64,000 nt of DNA, taken from positions 1 to 64,000 of the IMG/VR virus record IMGVR_UViG_3300047472_000134, one strand, 5' to 3'. Numbering within the stretch: position 1 is the first letter of the stretch; the number at the start of each line of letters is the position of its first letter. The translations under genes were made by a program, and so were the position numbers. Below are positions 8,033 to 17,406 of this stretch, one piece after another. The notes beneath the pieces are model-generated. The model was not told the origin of the DNA and ran no database searches. It saw only the letters and a list, made by a program, of their open reading frames with translations. This stretch comes from a virus.

Positions 8033-8063
8033 TTCAATAAAGCATTGATTCGTAACGATTAAT
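8033..8063 (-). repeat. 31-bp repeat copy B (late-region element)
   Basis: TTCAAT-AAAGC-ATTGA next to AACGATTAAT, closely matching copy A at 6073-6104 in the same orientation, with one base less in the centre. The two copies bracket the SGNH cassette. A terminator lies directly downstream on the minus strand, which argues against a simple promoter role. Confidence 0.5.
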
Positions 8064-8758
8064 TATGACGCGCTTTGAGGCCAATAGGATGGGTTGGTCG
8101 CGAAGTCAGCTGGCCGAGGGTTCTGCTGCTTCAGTAGAAAGCCCGCGAAGATGTGAGCTTCCTTGTGGCTCAGTGCGGTATACCCGAACCGCATTGCAGT
8201 CTGAGCGTCCATCGCCACGGTAGAGTTGTCTGCTGCAATCCAGCGGAACTCGGCCGGCGCAGTCGGGTCCAAGAGTTGGCGCCAGGCTAGATTACCTGGC
8301 TGAGCTCCGAAGATCGTGATGGCGTCGGACGCTGCAGCCTTGGCGCCTGCGATGTTCTCGCGGTCCTCCGGACGGGCCTGGAAGAGAGCGCCGTCGAAAT
8401 AGAAGCCCGCGTCGATCCTGCGATCGCGCTCGGCGTCGATCTCGGCCGAGGTAACGCCTGCGACCTTGACTACCGAGGCCGACGCCATGCTGTATTCGAA
8501 TGCTAATTGGTGTTCATGGAAAGAGAACAGTTCGTCGATCTGTGGCGACAGGGCATTCCAGATGGCTACTGAGATATCCGCGTGTTCAGCGTTGGCACCG
8601 AGGTTCGCGGCCACGATGTCCACCACACCAATATGTGTGCTCTCGACACCTGGTCGAGCTTCGTCGGTGAAAACCCAGATGAACTCGACCAAGTTGATGC
8701 GATCGGCATCAGTCGCCAGCCAGATCCTGGAAAACGACTCTTCGCGTGAAAGGCTCAC
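8063..8758 (-). CDS. DUF4376-type tail-fibre accessory protein
   Basis: 231 residues. The C-terminal half matches the DUF4376 pattern: a region AEIDAERDRRIDAGFYFDGALFQ, then RPEDRENIAGAK, a mid segment with PTAPAEFRWIAADNSTVAMDAQ, and a final helix ALSHKEAHIFAGFLL. This domain is common in phage proteins encoded beside tail fibres and is thought to help fibre assembly or folding. The frame has no ATG at the natural beginning. A GTG at 8758 sits 6 bases behind AAGGAG and overlaps the fibre gene stop by 4 bases (GTGA), so it was chosen. Confidence 0.75.
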   Translation of the reverse strand: MSLSREESFSRIWLATDADRINLVEFIWVFTDEARPGVESTHIGVVDIVAANLGANAEHADISVAIWNALSPQIDELFSFHEHQLAFEYSMASASVVKVAGVTSAEIDAERDRRIDAGFYFDGALFQARPEDRENIAGAKAAASDAITIFGAQPGNLAWRQLLDPTAPAEFRWIAADNSTVAMDAQTAMRFGYTALSHKEAHIFAGFLLKQQNPRPADFATNPSYWPQSAS

Positions 8759-9819
8759 GTCATTGCTCCTTGAATTGTACCTGTGTTGTTGACGGTGCGA
8801 GCCACGCCCTGAATTGCAGCTCCCGCCGGGCCACCTACAGTGCCCGCCGTTCCCGCAGTTCCCGCTGTTGCGTTGCCGCTCGCGCCGGTACTGCCCGTCG
8901 CTCCGATAGTTCCTGCAGTGCCCCAATCACCACCCGCGCCGCCTGGTCCCCCAGTACCACCGGCGCCAGAGTTGCCCCCGTTGTTGCCGCCGGCCGCTCC
9001 CACGCCGCCTGCCACGTTGGAGTTTCCGAAGCCACGACCGCGTCCGCCTGAGCCGCCTACACCACCAGCTGCGCCTGCCATGCTTGCCGGATACTGTCTC
9101 GAAATGTAGTAGAAGACCTGCGATCCGGACTTCGATTGCTGCTGAGCGCGATAGTATGTGACATTACCCTGTGACGTTGATGTCAGCTTGGTATAATCGC
9201 CCGAATTGGACTCAATAACATCGCCGCCATTCCATCGTGCGTTGATTCCAACAGTTGAGCTCGCTGAGCCTGTTCTCCAACGATAAACGTTGACAGTGTA
9301 AAGCGGCCCCTCTGACACAGTATAGGAACCGTTGCCCCCCGTGCCGCCATTACCCCCAAGGCCGCCGCCACCGCCGCCACTGCGGATCGCGCCTGAGTTA
9401 TTTATTTCGACGGACGCGGTTGAGACTTGGATTGCTGGCCCGCCAGCTCCGCTATTCGCGGCTCCCGGAGCGCCTTGGATCTCACCCGCGTTTTCGACCG
9501 AAAGGATGCCACCAAGACCGGCCCCTGTTGTTAAAGCCGCAGTGGATACTGATGTCGCACCGATGATAACGCCTGCGACAATGACGACACGCTTCTTCGT
9601 GGTGGACGCCCAGTCCACAGAACTGAAGAGGGTGGAAACATTGAGATCGTTGATGTTGGCGGCGACTGTCGCAACAATCTCAGCCGCATAGAACTGGATC
9701 CAAGCGTCAGCCTGTTTGACGAAAGCCTTGGTGGCCGAGCGCCAAACACCCTGCGAGTCTCGGGCGAAGACAGACTTGACCTTCCCTTGGACATCGTCCT
9801 GCTTCGCCCAACCGGTCAC
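8755..9819 (-). CDS. glycine-rich tail fibre/adhesin protein
   Basis: 354 residues. The N-terminal ~90 residues look like a virion-anchoring domain ([20 protein letters not shown]). The rest is dominated by Gly, Ala, Asn and Ser: [18 protein letters not shown] near residue 150 and a long G/A-rich tract near residues 245-330 with repeats such as [11 protein letters not shown]. Poly-glycine sandwich adhesins of this kind form receptor-binding tips in several phages. The middle segment with Trp and Tyr ([11 protein letters not shown]) may be the variable receptor-contact part. It starts at GTG, overlapping the collagen-like gene stop. Confidence 0.72.
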   Translation of the reverse strand: MTGWAKQDDVQGKVKSVFARDSQGVWRSATKAFVKQADAWIQFYAAEIVATVAANINDLNVSTLFSSVDWASTTKKRVVIVAGVIIGATSVSTAALTTGAGLGGILSVENAGEIQGAPGAANSGAGGPAIQVSTASVEINNSGAIRSGGGGGGLGGNGGTGGNGSYTVSEGPLYTVNVYRWRTGSASSTVGINARWNGGDVIESNSGDYTKLTSTSQGNVTYYRAQQQSKSGSQVFYYISRQYPASMAGAAGGVGGSGGRGRGFGNSNVAGGVGAAGGNNGGNSGAGGTGGPGGAGGDWGTAGTIGATGSTGASGNATAGTAGTAGTVGGPAGAAIQGVARTVNNTGTIQGAMT

Positions 9820-10670
9820 GGCGCAGCCACCTGAAGCCAGAGGTCACCGTTCGCGCCGTCCGCGGCGGTCGGTGCAGCCGTCGAGACGAAGATGTCCCGG
9901 AAGGCGGCGTTCTTCAGGCCGGTAGGCATAGGTCCGGTATCACCTTTGACACCTTGGGCGCCTGTGTCGCCCTTCACGCCTTGAATGCCTTGATCACCCT
10001 TGATGCCCTGAATTCCCTGGTCACCCTTCGCGCCCGTGAGACCGATGTCGCCTTTGACGCCCTGAACACCTTGGATGCCCTGGTCACCTTTGGCTCCCTG
10101 CGCTCCCGTGTCCCCCTTCGGACCCGTCTCTCCGATGTCACCCTTCGGGCCGGCCACACCTTGGATACCCTGGTCACCTTGCGGTCCAGCTGGACCGATC
10201 GGCCCGACGACACCTTGGATGCCCTGGTCCCCCTTCGGACCCTGTATACCTTGCTCACCCTGCGGGCCGGCGGGGCCGACTGGACCGACCTCGCCCTTGG
10301 GACCAGCTACGCCTTGAATACCCTGATCACCTTGCGGGCCAGCTGGGCCGACAGGTCCACCGGATGGTCCGATCGGGCCTGTGTCTCCTTGGTCACCCTT
10401 GGGGCCGAGATCCCCTTTGATACCCTGAATACCCTGGTCGCCTTTCAGGCCCTGGATACCCTGATCACCCTTCGGACCCTGAATGCCCTGGATACCCTGA
10501 ATGCCTTGGATACCTTGATCGCCTTTGTCGCCCTTCGATCCCTGCGGTCCAACTGCGCCGCGTGGCCCCGGCACGCCTTCGGTGAATACCTCCACGATCT
10601 CGGGAGGCTGTTCGATCACCAGCTCGATCAGCTGCGTCGGATCGACGACGATCTCAATGACTTCAGTCAT
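9816..10670 (-). CDS. collagen-like tail fibre protein
   Basis: 284 residues. After an acidic N-terminal ~35-residue region ([20 protein letters not shown]) the protein is almost entirely Gly-X-Y triplets from about residue 36 to 250, with units such as [17 protein letters not shown] and [10 protein letters not shown]. The C-terminal ~35 residues ([19 protein letters not shown]) look like a trimerisation or attachment cap. A collagen triple helix would make a rigid rod joining the tail to the adhesin encoded next. Start 10670 has a GGTGGGGTC ribosome site. An upstream in-frame GTG at 10682 is less likely. The internal DNA repeats should be prone to length change. Confidence 0.85.
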   Translation of the reverse strand: MTEVIEIVVDPTQLIELVIEQPPEIVEVFTEGVPGPRGAVGPQGSKGDKGDQGIQGIQGIQGIQGPKGDQGIQGLKGDQGIQGIKGDLGPKGDQGDTGPIGPSGGPVGPAGPQGDQGIQGVAGPKGEVGPVGPAGPQGEQGIQGPKGDQGIQGVVGPIGPAGPQGDQGIQGVAGPKGDIGETGPKGDTGAQGAKGDQGIQGVQGVKGDIGLTGAKGDQGIQGIKGDQGIQGVKGDTGAQGVKGDTGPMPTGLKNAAFRDIFVSTAAPTAADGANGDLWLQVAAP

Positions 10671-10995
10671 GGTTGACCCCACCCTTGACCAGGAGGTTGC
10701 CGTACATGACGGTCTTGATCTCTGCGCCCTTCACCCGCTGAATCTCGTAGTTCGGCATATGGTTCTTGGCGGTGAGATCCTTGGTGACAGCAGCGCTGAT
10801 GAAGACAGTGAACTCACCGGTCAGTGCCGAGGTGATCGTGGCCGGGATGGTGGTGAACACGTCGTCGGATTCGATGACGAAGTTCACGGTCTCACCGTTC
10901 AGGTTGGTATCAGTGCCGGCAGAGCTTTTCAGGTGGACGGAGAACGTCTCGGAGTTTCCGCGCCAGATAGGAATGTCGCGACGAGCAGGGTTCAT
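10663..10995 (-). CDS. small beta-rich tail/baseplate protein
   Basis: 110 residues starting [20 protein letters not shown]. It has the pattern of an immunoglobulin-like or BppU-N-like domain: [15 protein letters not shown] strand, [14 protein letters not shown], then [18 protein letters not shown]. These domains attach fibres to the tail or form upper baseplate parts. It overlaps the collagen-like gene and follows a 30-residue membrane peptide by 4 bases with GGGAG as ribosome site. A baseplate or fibre-hub role is inferred from fold style and position. Confidence 0.6.
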   Translation of the reverse strand: MNPARRDIPIWRGNSETFSVHLKSSAGTDTNLNGETVNFVIESDDVFTTIPATITSALTGEFTVFISAAVTKDLTAKNHMPNYEIQRVKGAEIKTVMYGNLLVKGGVNHD

Positions 10996-10999
10996 GAGG

Positions 11000-11092
11000 T
11001 CAGCTCCCGACTGAAGGAAAGGACGCCCAGACGATGCTGAGACCGATGATTACGGAGAGGCCGATGGTGAAGTATGGAAGCTCATCCCTCAT
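11000..11092 (-). CDS. 30-residue single-pass membrane peptide
   Basis: Short frame MRDELPYFTIGLSVIIGLSIVW plus 8 more residues. One hydrophobic span (about residues 8-25) follows a charged start. The ATG overlaps the portal stop as ATGA and the stop is 4 bases before the next gene, so it is embedded in a coupled series. That placement is the main support for its reality. The function is unknown. Confidence 0.5.
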   Translation of the reverse strand: MRDELPYFTIGLSVIIGLSIVWASFPSVGS

Positions 11093-12591
11093 GCCGCCGC
11101 CTTCGGCTTGGAGGCAGGCTTTTTCACCTGCTTGCTCTTCGCCATTTTAGAGCCCTCTGGCGCGAGTCCGCGGCCGAGTGGGTCAGAGTTCGGGGAAACC
11201 TCGTCGGCGCGTCCACCGGCCTCCCCTGCGGGCGCAGGAGTCATAAATCCGGTACCGCTCAGCTCAGGTGCGCCATCCGGCGGAAGCCGGTGGTACATCT
11301 GCAGGTGATATTCGAGATCGGTGATCAGGCCGTGGGACAGATCGGTCAGCAAACGCGACTGGCGCATGGTGAGCTGGGGCTCGAGCTCGAGCTCCGGACG
11401 CAGCTCACCCTTCACGAAGGTGACTTCGGCAAACCCCTGGTAGCCATCCTGATGCAACATGAAGGAGAACACGTTGCTCAGGATGGCTGACACAGGCGCA
11501 TTGAGCTCGTCGGCATTCATCGCTGCAATACGAGCTTCCACCGAACCGGTGTTAACACCCGAGGCGCCGCGACCGATCACAGTAGCCATGGTCTTCAGAC
11601 CCGCTTGATTCTGTGCGTTAAGAGTCTCGATCACCTTGCTGATGTCGATCCCGGCGCCTGGGGATTTCTCGTTCATGATGCCGGGGGTCACCGAGTCCAT
11701 ATGGACGAAGGCGGTGTCTGCCCTGATATCCTGAACGCTGTTGCGGATCTCAGCCAGCCGGCTGTTGATCCACTCGGTCTGCTTTGCCTCGTCGGTCTTG
11801 ACGTTGAGAGGCATGTTCTTGCGGAGCACTTCTTCGACCACCGTCACCTCAAGGCGCGGATAGCCGGTGTACTGCATGATGCGGTAGAGATCGTTGATCA
11901 CCTGCTGGCGGGCGGCGATCGTGTTGATCGTGGAGACGAACGGGCTGTTCGAATAGATCTTGGTCGGGTTCTGCCGGTAGAAGGCGACGAAGAAAGTCGG
12001 GATATCGAGGTTGATACCATCTGTCTTGCCCGACACTTTCTGGCGCGGCTTGTACTCGCCAGGCTTCTTCTCGAACCACTCGACGGATACCAGGTCTACG
12101 TTCCGGAGGTCGGCCGGCATGAGTTTCTGATCGAAGATGAGTTCGATGCCAGCGCCGCCTCGGGCGAGCAGCATGTAACGGATTTCCTCGCACCACTGCT
12201 CGAGGTTCTGCTTCATCTGGAAGCCGAGCGTGTAGTCGGTCGGGACCGTCATGAACTTGATCTTCTGCATCAGCTGCTTGGTAGCTTCCGCGTCGATCTG
12301 GCCGTCCATGTCGCGGACGAGGATAATGGGCTGGGTGTTCGCCATCGTGAGGTAGGCGCTCAGCGCGGCCGACATGTCCGGATCGTTCTCGATCAGCGAC
12401 ATGATGAGCGTGCGAGCGTCGTCGGCCTGGCGAGTGGTGAAGATGTCGGTCAGGTGATCCTGGTACTGCGGCGCAGTCAGGACGTTCTGGCTCTGCTGAG
12501 GATTGAAGGTACCCGTGGCGGAAACACCACCCTTAGCAACCGCCTTTTTAGGCGCGATGATCGAGAGGATGGCTTTGCCCAAAGAGGCCAT
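11089..12591 (-). CDS. portal protein
   Basis: 500 residues, directly after the terminase gene. Typical portal features are present: an N-terminal region with DHLTDIFTTRQADDARTLI, the ALSAYLTMANTQPIILVRD segment, a central stem/wing region (SVEWFEKKPGEYKPR), a helix with TINTIAARQQVINDLYRIMQYTGYPRLEVTV, and a long charged helix bundle before SVEARIAAMNADELNAP. Portals form the dodecameric DNA entry channel and dock the terminase. The C-terminal ~70 residues are low complexity, ending in a Lys/Pro/Ala-rich tail (VKKPASKPKAAA). The combination with GpA-type terminase is usual for siphoviruses. Confidence 0.85.
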   Translation of the reverse strand: MASLGKAILSIIAPKKAVAKGGVSATGTFNPQQSQNVLTAPQYQDHLTDIFTTRQADDARTLIMSLIENDPDMSAALSAYLTMANTQPIILVRDMDGQIDAEATKQLMQKIKFMTVPTDYTLGFQMKQNLEQWCEEIRYMLLARGGAGIELIFDQKLMPADLRNVDLVSVEWFEKKPGEYKPRQKVSGKTDGINLDIPTFFVAFYRQNPTKIYSNSPFVSTINTIAARQQVINDLYRIMQYTGYPRLEVTVVEEVLRKNMPLNVKTDEAKQTEWINSRLAEIRNSVQDIRADTAFVHMDSVTPGIMNEKSPGAGIDISKVIETLNAQNQAGLKTMATVIGRGASGVNTGSVEARIAAMNADELNAPVSAILSNVFSFMLHQDGYQGFAEVTFVKGELRPELELEPQLTMRQSRLLTDLSHGLITDLEYHLQMYHRLPPDGAPELSGTGFMTPAPAGEAGGRADEVSPNSDPLGRGLAPEGSKMAKSKQVKKPASKPKAAA

Positions 12592-12600
12592 GCGGGGTTC

Positions 12601-14370
12601 CTAGATTCGTCCCAGTGATGTGGGTGTTCGCATTCCGCGCTGCACGCCCAAACGTGAACCGTTACCCATCGGAATGATTATATTTGAATGACTTACAGTC
12701 GTTCGGGGGTCTTCCTGCTGGTAGTCGATGGCGACGTTTACGCGGAGCGCGTAGAGCAGGTAGGCGAGTGAGTGGAAGAAGTGGTCGTTGCCCGTCAGCT
12801 TCTGCCAGCGGGCCGGGTTTTCTTCCTTGGTCTTTTCGTTGACCTCGGTCTCGATGCGGACCATGTCCTGCAGGTGGTCGAGCACGACACGCTGGTGCCG
12901 GCCGTAGCCGTAGAGTGCGATCTTGCGCTTGCGGACAGCACTGGCCACTGTGTCGATCATGGTCGTGCGGTTGCCCATGATGTGCGACAGCTGGTCGAGC
13001 TCGTCGGTGATCATGTTGACCGCAGCAGCTCCAGGAGCGCCAGAATATTGGACCGGCATGATGCGGCCCTGCGACATGTCGCGGATCTCGTTCGCGAGCG
13101 GAGTGTACGGATTTCTGTCCATGCATCCGCCGACGACGTTGTACGTCTCGAGGATGGTCTTGATTTCGTCGACGAGGTTGTCGGCCGACACTTGGCGGAA
13201 GCTGAAGACGACAGGCGTTGCCTGGCCAACCGCGGCGAGCGTGATGTGGCAGGTGAGACCAGCGTCGATCCCAACCATCACAGGCTCGTAGCTGTTGATC
13301 TCGGGACTGCCCTCACCCTTCATGACGGCCAGGATGTCGACCTCGCTCAGGCGGGCCGAGCTATCGTTGTAGGCCTCGCCAAGCACAGTGTTGTGGAAGC
13401 GGCGCAGCGCGTCCTTCTGCTTGTACTTGATCAGCTGGTCGACGATGTATTCCGGGTTCGCGATATGGTGGACGCAGAACGGACTTACGCGGTAACCGCG
13501 AACGCGACGGCCAGGGTAGCGAGGCACCCAAGAGCGCAGCGAAGGATCAGCGGTGTTAAGACGGCGAGAGCAGTTCTCACATCGAAGGTAGGAGGCTCCA
13601 AGGTCCAGCTTGTCAGCAAGTTCACTGTCGATTTCTGTGAGGTCATTGAGGTCTCCGGACAGGCCAGGGATGTGGATGAATTTCGGGTTGAAATACGGGA
13701 TGTTGTAGTGGTTGCAGCCCTCGCACTTGACCATGTACTCGTGCTGATCAGAGACCTGGAAACCAGCGTGGACGCCAAATCCCTCGAACGTCGGGGTCGA
13801 GAAGCTCTGCGTGATCTTGTGGGTCGAGCCCTGCAGACGCGACTGGTAGAGGGCCAGCATCTCCTGGTCGGCCAGGTCGATTTCGTCCTGGAACAGCGCG
13901 TCGGCGTTGATCGAGGTCGCGTCAGATTCCTTGCCACCGGTGAAGAAGCCGAAGGACTGGTTGATCTGGTAGAGGCCGACCGACCGGACAGGCTTCTCGT
14001 TCGCTGCCATGTTGAAGACTGGCTCGCCCTGGATCAGGGGGCCGAAGCGGGTCTGCGAGACGCGCTTGAACATCACGTCGGTCGGCAGGGAAAAGATCGC
14101 GTTCAATGCCGTGTTGCGAGTGAGGAAGCCCGCGAACTTGCGGAGCTGCACCTCGGTCAGGCCGATCTGCGAGCATTTGATGGTGAAGAGGTTCGGATGC
14201 ATGTCATCGACGATCTGCCTCTGAAACTCATAGCCCTTGAATGAGAACTGCTTTTTGCGGAGGTGAGTGTTCGCTTCGATCCACTCGGACATCGACATGT
14301 TGATGGAGTCTTCCGCAAATCGCTGGCGTAATTGGGCGCGGAAGTCAGACAAATAGTCGTTGCGAAACAT
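12601..14370 (-). CDS. terminase large subunit, GpA type
   Basis: 589 residues. The ATPase domain has a GpA-style P loop, TIKCSQIGLTE at about residues 63-73, and a Walker B with its Glu in ALFQDEIDLAD near residue 160. Two CxxC pairs follow (CEGCNHYN near 213; CENCSRR near 258), a zinc finger seen in this family. The nuclease part carries the conserved Asp in VGIDAGLTCH and later CMDRNPYTPLANEI. The enzyme packages DNA into the prohead and cuts it at completion. No clear Shine-Dalgarno precedes the ATG. A CTTAGACA motif lies about 23 bases upstream. Confidence 0.9.
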   Translation of the reverse strand: MFRNDYLSDFRAQLRQRFAEDSINMSMSEWIEANTHLRKKQFSFKGYEFQRQIVDDMHPNLFTIKCSQIGLTEVQLRKFAGFLTRNTALNAIFSLPTDVMFKRVSQTRFGPLIQGEPVFNMAANEKPVRSVGLYQINQSFGFFTGGKESDATSINADALFQDEIDLADQEMLALYQSRLQGSTHKITQSFSTPTFEGFGVHAGFQVSDQHEYMVKCEGCNHYNIPYFNPKFIHIPGLSGDLNDLTEIDSELADKLDLGASYLRCENCSRRLNTADPSLRSWVPRYPGRRVRGYRVSPFCVHHIANPEYIVDQLIKYKQKDALRRFHNTVLGEAYNDSSARLSEVDILAVMKGEGSPEINSYEPVMVGIDAGLTCHITLAAVGQATPVVFSFRQVSADNLVDEIKTILETYNVVGGCMDRNPYTPLANEIRDMSQGRIMPVQYSGAPGAAAVNMITDELDQLSHIMGNRTTMIDTVASAVRKRKIALYGYGRHQRVVLDHLQDMVRIETEVNEKTKEENPARWQKLTGNDHFFHSLAYLLYALRVNVAIDYQQEDPRTTVSHSNIIIPMGNGSRLGVQRGMRTPTSLGRI

Positions 14371-14546
14371 TGTGTTGGGTATATGGGATTGCCTGTCTAA
14401 GTTCGCAATAGATCACGGACTAAGCAAGAATATGCGAGCGGTGTTGTCTCGCACGGCGTGCTTGAGTAAGTCATACTCTCGCACGCAGCGACTGGCTGAT
14501 TAGGTGTGCTCTCGCTACATGTGGTTCCGACAAACACGGAGCTTTC
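14371..14546. promoter_or_regulatory. divergent promoter region, late vs early
   Basis: This 176-base gap separates the minus-strand late block from the plus-strand block. It contains ACTTAGACAG on the minus strand (14393-14402), 23 bases before the terminase ATG, and the palindrome at 14464-14478, 68 bases before the plus-strand gene. It must hold at least one promoter in each direction, but no canonical -35/-10 pair is obvious. Confidence 0.55.
14464..14478. promoter_or_regulatory. GAGTA-N5-TACTC palindrome, site 1
   Basis: GAGTA-AGTCA-TACTC, perfect 5-bp arms, followed by TCGC. It lies 68 bases before the ATG of the 153-residue gene that opens the replication helicase unit. One of eight matching sites in the window. 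Confidence 0.75.
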
Positions 14547-15008
14547 ATGAGCAAATATTTCCCCAACATCAGTGAGGAGCAAATTCTCCTCATCAACCGC
14601 GTGCTGCGGGGTCTCGCAGACAATCCCGACTACCTCGACGGCTCGTCCTACCCACAGACGGTTCTCGACTTCTTCAACAAGCAGCAGGCCCGCGCCGGCC
14701 AGGTGGAGGATCTCTTCGAAGGCGACCAAGTGGTTGCGATCGAGAAGCAGATCCAGTCACTGATCAACGATCTGGAAGCCTACGGCCGGAGCCTGAACGC
14801 CGACGATAGCTCCGAGAAGATCCAGTATTTCAAGACGAAGAACTCGCTCTTGGAAAAGCTCCTCAACAACCTCGAGCGAGCAGCCAACCTCAAGCAGATC
14901 AACGAGTTTCGATCGACCGTCATCACCTTCATGGACGAGGTTTTGGACAAGGATCAGATCACCAATTTCATGAAGCGTATCGACGGAGTGCTCACCAATG
15001 GCCGATAA
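14547..15008 (+). CDS. helical protein upstream of prim-pol helicase, unknown
   Basis: 153 residues, almost entirely helical and charged (VEDLFEGDQVVAIEKQIQSL, KNSLLEKLLNNLERAANLKQINEF). Its ribosome site is CGGAG 6 bases before the ATG, and it overlaps the primase-helicase gene by 11 bases, so the two are co-translated. A role as primase/helicase accessory protein or small terminase subunit is possible, since it lies next to both. Nothing in the sequence decides between them. Confidence 0.6.
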   Translation: MSKYFPNISEEQILLINRVLRGLADNPDYLDGSSYPQTVLDFFNKQQARAGQVEDLFEGDQVVAIEKQIQSLINDLEAYGRSLNADDSSEKIQYFKTKNSLLEKLLNNLERAANLKQINEFRSTVITFMDEVLDKDQITNFMKRIDGVLTNGR

Positions 15009-17406
15009 GATTTTCGAAACCCACGCACCGCTCTATTGGGCCGCTGGCCTTCCGGCCATTCCGCTGATCGCTGAGAACAAGCGTCCTGCCATCCCTCGTT
15101 GGCAGATGTACTCCGACGCGTTCCCGAGCAAGGATGACCAGGCCGGCTGGCTGCAGGCGTTCGCCTACGGCAACATCGGTCTGCCGATGGGTCCAGCCTC
15201 TGGCCTCGTCGCGATCGACATCGATAGCGAGGATCCAGTCGTCCTCCAGGTTCTCGATCGCGTGCTGCCGCACTCCCCGTGGCACCGCGTCGGCCGCAAG
15301 GGTCGGGTGCAGATCTATCGTTGGTCGGGCGAGCGCACGGCTCGTATCAAGGCCGAAGATGGCTCGATGATCTGCGAAATCCTGTCGAAGGGCACGCAGT
15401 TCGTTCTGCCGCCGTCGATCCACCCTGATACCAAGATGCCCTACACGGCGAACGGCAATCTCTGGGAGATCGCCAAGCAGGCCCCGCCGCTTCCGCTCGA
15501 GTTCGAGAAGGTGCTCAAGGGCGCCCTTCGCGAGGCTGGCATCGCTGTCTCGTCTGGTGGCCAGTCCAAGACGCTGAACTTCGTCCCGGCCGGCGCCCGC
15601 GATGCAACGATGGTTTGGCATGCCGGTCTGTTGGCGCGTGCGGTTCTGCGTGGTGAGCGGTCGCTCATCCAGGTGTTGGGCGAAATGCAGGCCTGGGTCG
15701 AGAACTTCGTCGAGAAGGTGGTAGGCGATCCGCTCACCGTCGAGAAGGCCCAGGGTAAGGTGGTCGAGTTCCTCGTCAGCGACGTCACGGGCGCGGCTGG
15801 CAAGTCACTGCCACTTGGTTGGGACGAAGGTCTCACCGAGGAGGATCTCGTCCGCCTTGGGCTCACGTTCACGGACGACGACAAGACGTGGACCGCTCAG
15901 AAGATCATGGATTACGTCTCGACCGAGTTCGAGCGTTTCCTCGATCCGCGTTCCGAAGGTCGCACGACGGCGATCAACGTCGCCCTCGGCAAGATCTGCC
16001 GCGCCAATCCGCCACTCAGCCCGATCGACGAGGGTATGGTCCTGCGGATGATCGTCAGCTCGTCGGCCGGCGTGTGTGCGCTGACCGACCTGAAGAAGGC
16101 TCTCAACACGCTGCGTCGTGGCGACATCCTCGGTGAGACGCACTCGGAGCTGGCCGAAGCATGCCTCGGCTTCCTCGGCAAGTACGGTGAGGTCCGCTAT
16201 GACGCTTCCAACTTCTGGCAGTGGCGTGGCGCCGCCTGGACCAAGTGCCAGGAAGCTGAGCTGCTGAAGATCATCTCACAGACCTACGGCAACTACCCGG
16301 CGTGCAAGCGCCAGTCGGACCACTCAGGCATCCTGAAGGTCATGAAGGCGATCGCCACCGCTCCGCTGCGGACGTCCTATGTCAAGGGCGTGAACTTTGC
16401 GAACGGCTATCTGACCGAGAACCTCGAGCTGGTACCGCATGCGCCCGAGTTCGGCATGACCTACACCCTGCCCTACCGCTACACGCCTGAGAAGGCCGGC
16501 CACATGCCGATGTTCGACCAGTTCCTCAACGACAGCTGGGCGACCGACGCCGATTACGGTGACAAGCTGCTGGCTCTGCAGGAGATGCTTGGCGTCTCGC
16601 TGATGGGCAAGGCCCCGCAGTTCCAGATGGCGTTCCTTCTGTTCGGCCAGGCTGGTGCTGGCAAGTCGGTGCTCCAGGCCATCATGCGTGGTTTGATGCC
16701 GACCGGTTCCTCGTCGGCCATCTCACCTTCGGATTGGGCTGACCGGTTCCTGCCAGCCGAGATGTTCGGCAAGGTCATCAACTTCGCGGGCGAGCTGTCG
16801 GAGACGAAGACGATCCCAGGCGACATCTTCAAGAAGGTGGTGTCGGGCGAAGAGATGCAGGTGCAGCACAAGAACGGCCAGCCGTTCCTGATCGAGCCGC
16901 AGTGCGCCCATTGGTTCAACTCGAACCATCTGCCGAAGACGCGGGACAGCTCCGAGGGCTTCAATCGCCGCTGGCTGATCCTGGAGTTCAACAATCGTAT
17001 CCCGGCCGACAAGCGGGTGATCGATCTGGACGCTCAGATCCTCGAGCACGAGTGTGAGGCGATCGTCGCCTGGGCGATCCAGGGCTACAAGCGCCTCGTC
17101 GAGAAGGGCAACTACACTTTCCCGACCTCGCATCTGGCTCTGGTCGAGGCGATGGCAGCGGACAACAACTCGGTTCGTCACTTCCTGACCTCGACGGGTA
17201 CGGGTCTGAAGTGGGGTTCTGAACATGCGATCGCCCTGGCCGATCTGCACACGCAGTATTGGCAGTTCTCGATCGCGACGGGCAACGCCACTCGCGTCAA
17301 CGTCACAAAGTTCACGAAGCTGATGAAGGAACTGTCGGGCACGTTCCCGTTCGAGATCGACATCCGCGGCAAAAACGAAGTGTTCTATTTGGGAGTTGGT
17401 GTCTGA
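14998..17406 (+). CDS. primase-polymerase / SF3 helicase fusion
   Basis: 802 residues. The N-terminal ~190 residues are a bifunctional primase-polymerase domain: PAIPLIAENKRPAIPRW, the metal-binding AIDIDSED (D74, D76), then a His-containing strand and EILSKGTQFVLPPS. The C-terminal ~300 residues are a D5-type SF3 helicase: LLFGQAGAGKSVLQ (Walker A, about residues 547-557), NFAGELSETK (Walker B), HWFNSNHLPK (motif C), then FNRRWLILEF with the arginine finger. The enzyme would unwind DNA and lay down primers at the fork, ahead of the family A polymerase encoded at 46 kb. The start has GGAG 9 bases before it. Confidence 0.9.
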   Translation: MADKIFETHAPLYWAAGLPAIPLIAENKRPAIPRWQMYSDAFPSKDDQAGWLQAFAYGNIGLPMGPASGLVAIDIDSEDPVVLQVLDRVLPHSPWHRVGRKGRVQIYRWSGERTARIKAEDGSMICEILSKGTQFVLPPSIHPDTKMPYTANGNLWEIAKQAPPLPLEFEKVLKGALREAGIAVSSGGQSKTLNFVPAGARDATMVWHAGLLARAVLRGERSLIQVLGEMQAWVENFVEKVVGDPLTVEKAQGKVVEFLVSDVTGAAGKSLPLGWDEGLTEEDLVRLGLTFTDDDKTWTAQKIMDYVSTEFERFLDPRSEGRTTAINVALGKICRANPPLSPIDEGMVLRMIVSSSAGVCALTDLKKALNTLRRGDILGETHSELAEACLGFLGKYGEVRYDASNFWQWRGAAWTKCQEAELLKIISQTYGNYPACKRQSDHSGILKVMKAIATAPLRTSYVKGVNFANGYLTENLELVPHAPEFGMTYTLPYRYTPEKAGHMPMFDQFLNDSWATDADYGDKLLALQEMLGVSLMGKAPQFQMAFLLFGQAGAGKSVLQAIMRGLMPTGSSSAISPSDWADRFLPAEMFGKVINFAGELSETKTIPGDIFKKVVSGEEMQVQHKNGQPFLIEPQCAHWFNSNHLPKTRDSSEGFNRRWLILEFNNRIPADKRVIDLDAQILEHECEAIVAWAIQGYKRLVEKGNYTFPTSHLALVEAMAADNNSVRHFLTSTGTGLKWGSEHAIALADLHTQYWQFSIATGNATRVNVTKFTKLMKELSGTFPFEIDIRGKNEVFYLGVGV

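Noticed and set aside
11605-12618. Long plus-strand frame opposite the portal gene (337 codons)
   Set aside because: It is the mirror of a GC-rich coding region; the portal protein on the minus strand has family features and ribosome site, this frame has neither.
12772-14244. 490-codon plus-strand frame opposite the terminase gene
   Set aside because: Same reason: antisense to a gene with terminase motifs; sequence is Val/Asp/Leu/Arg-biased as expected of antisense reading.
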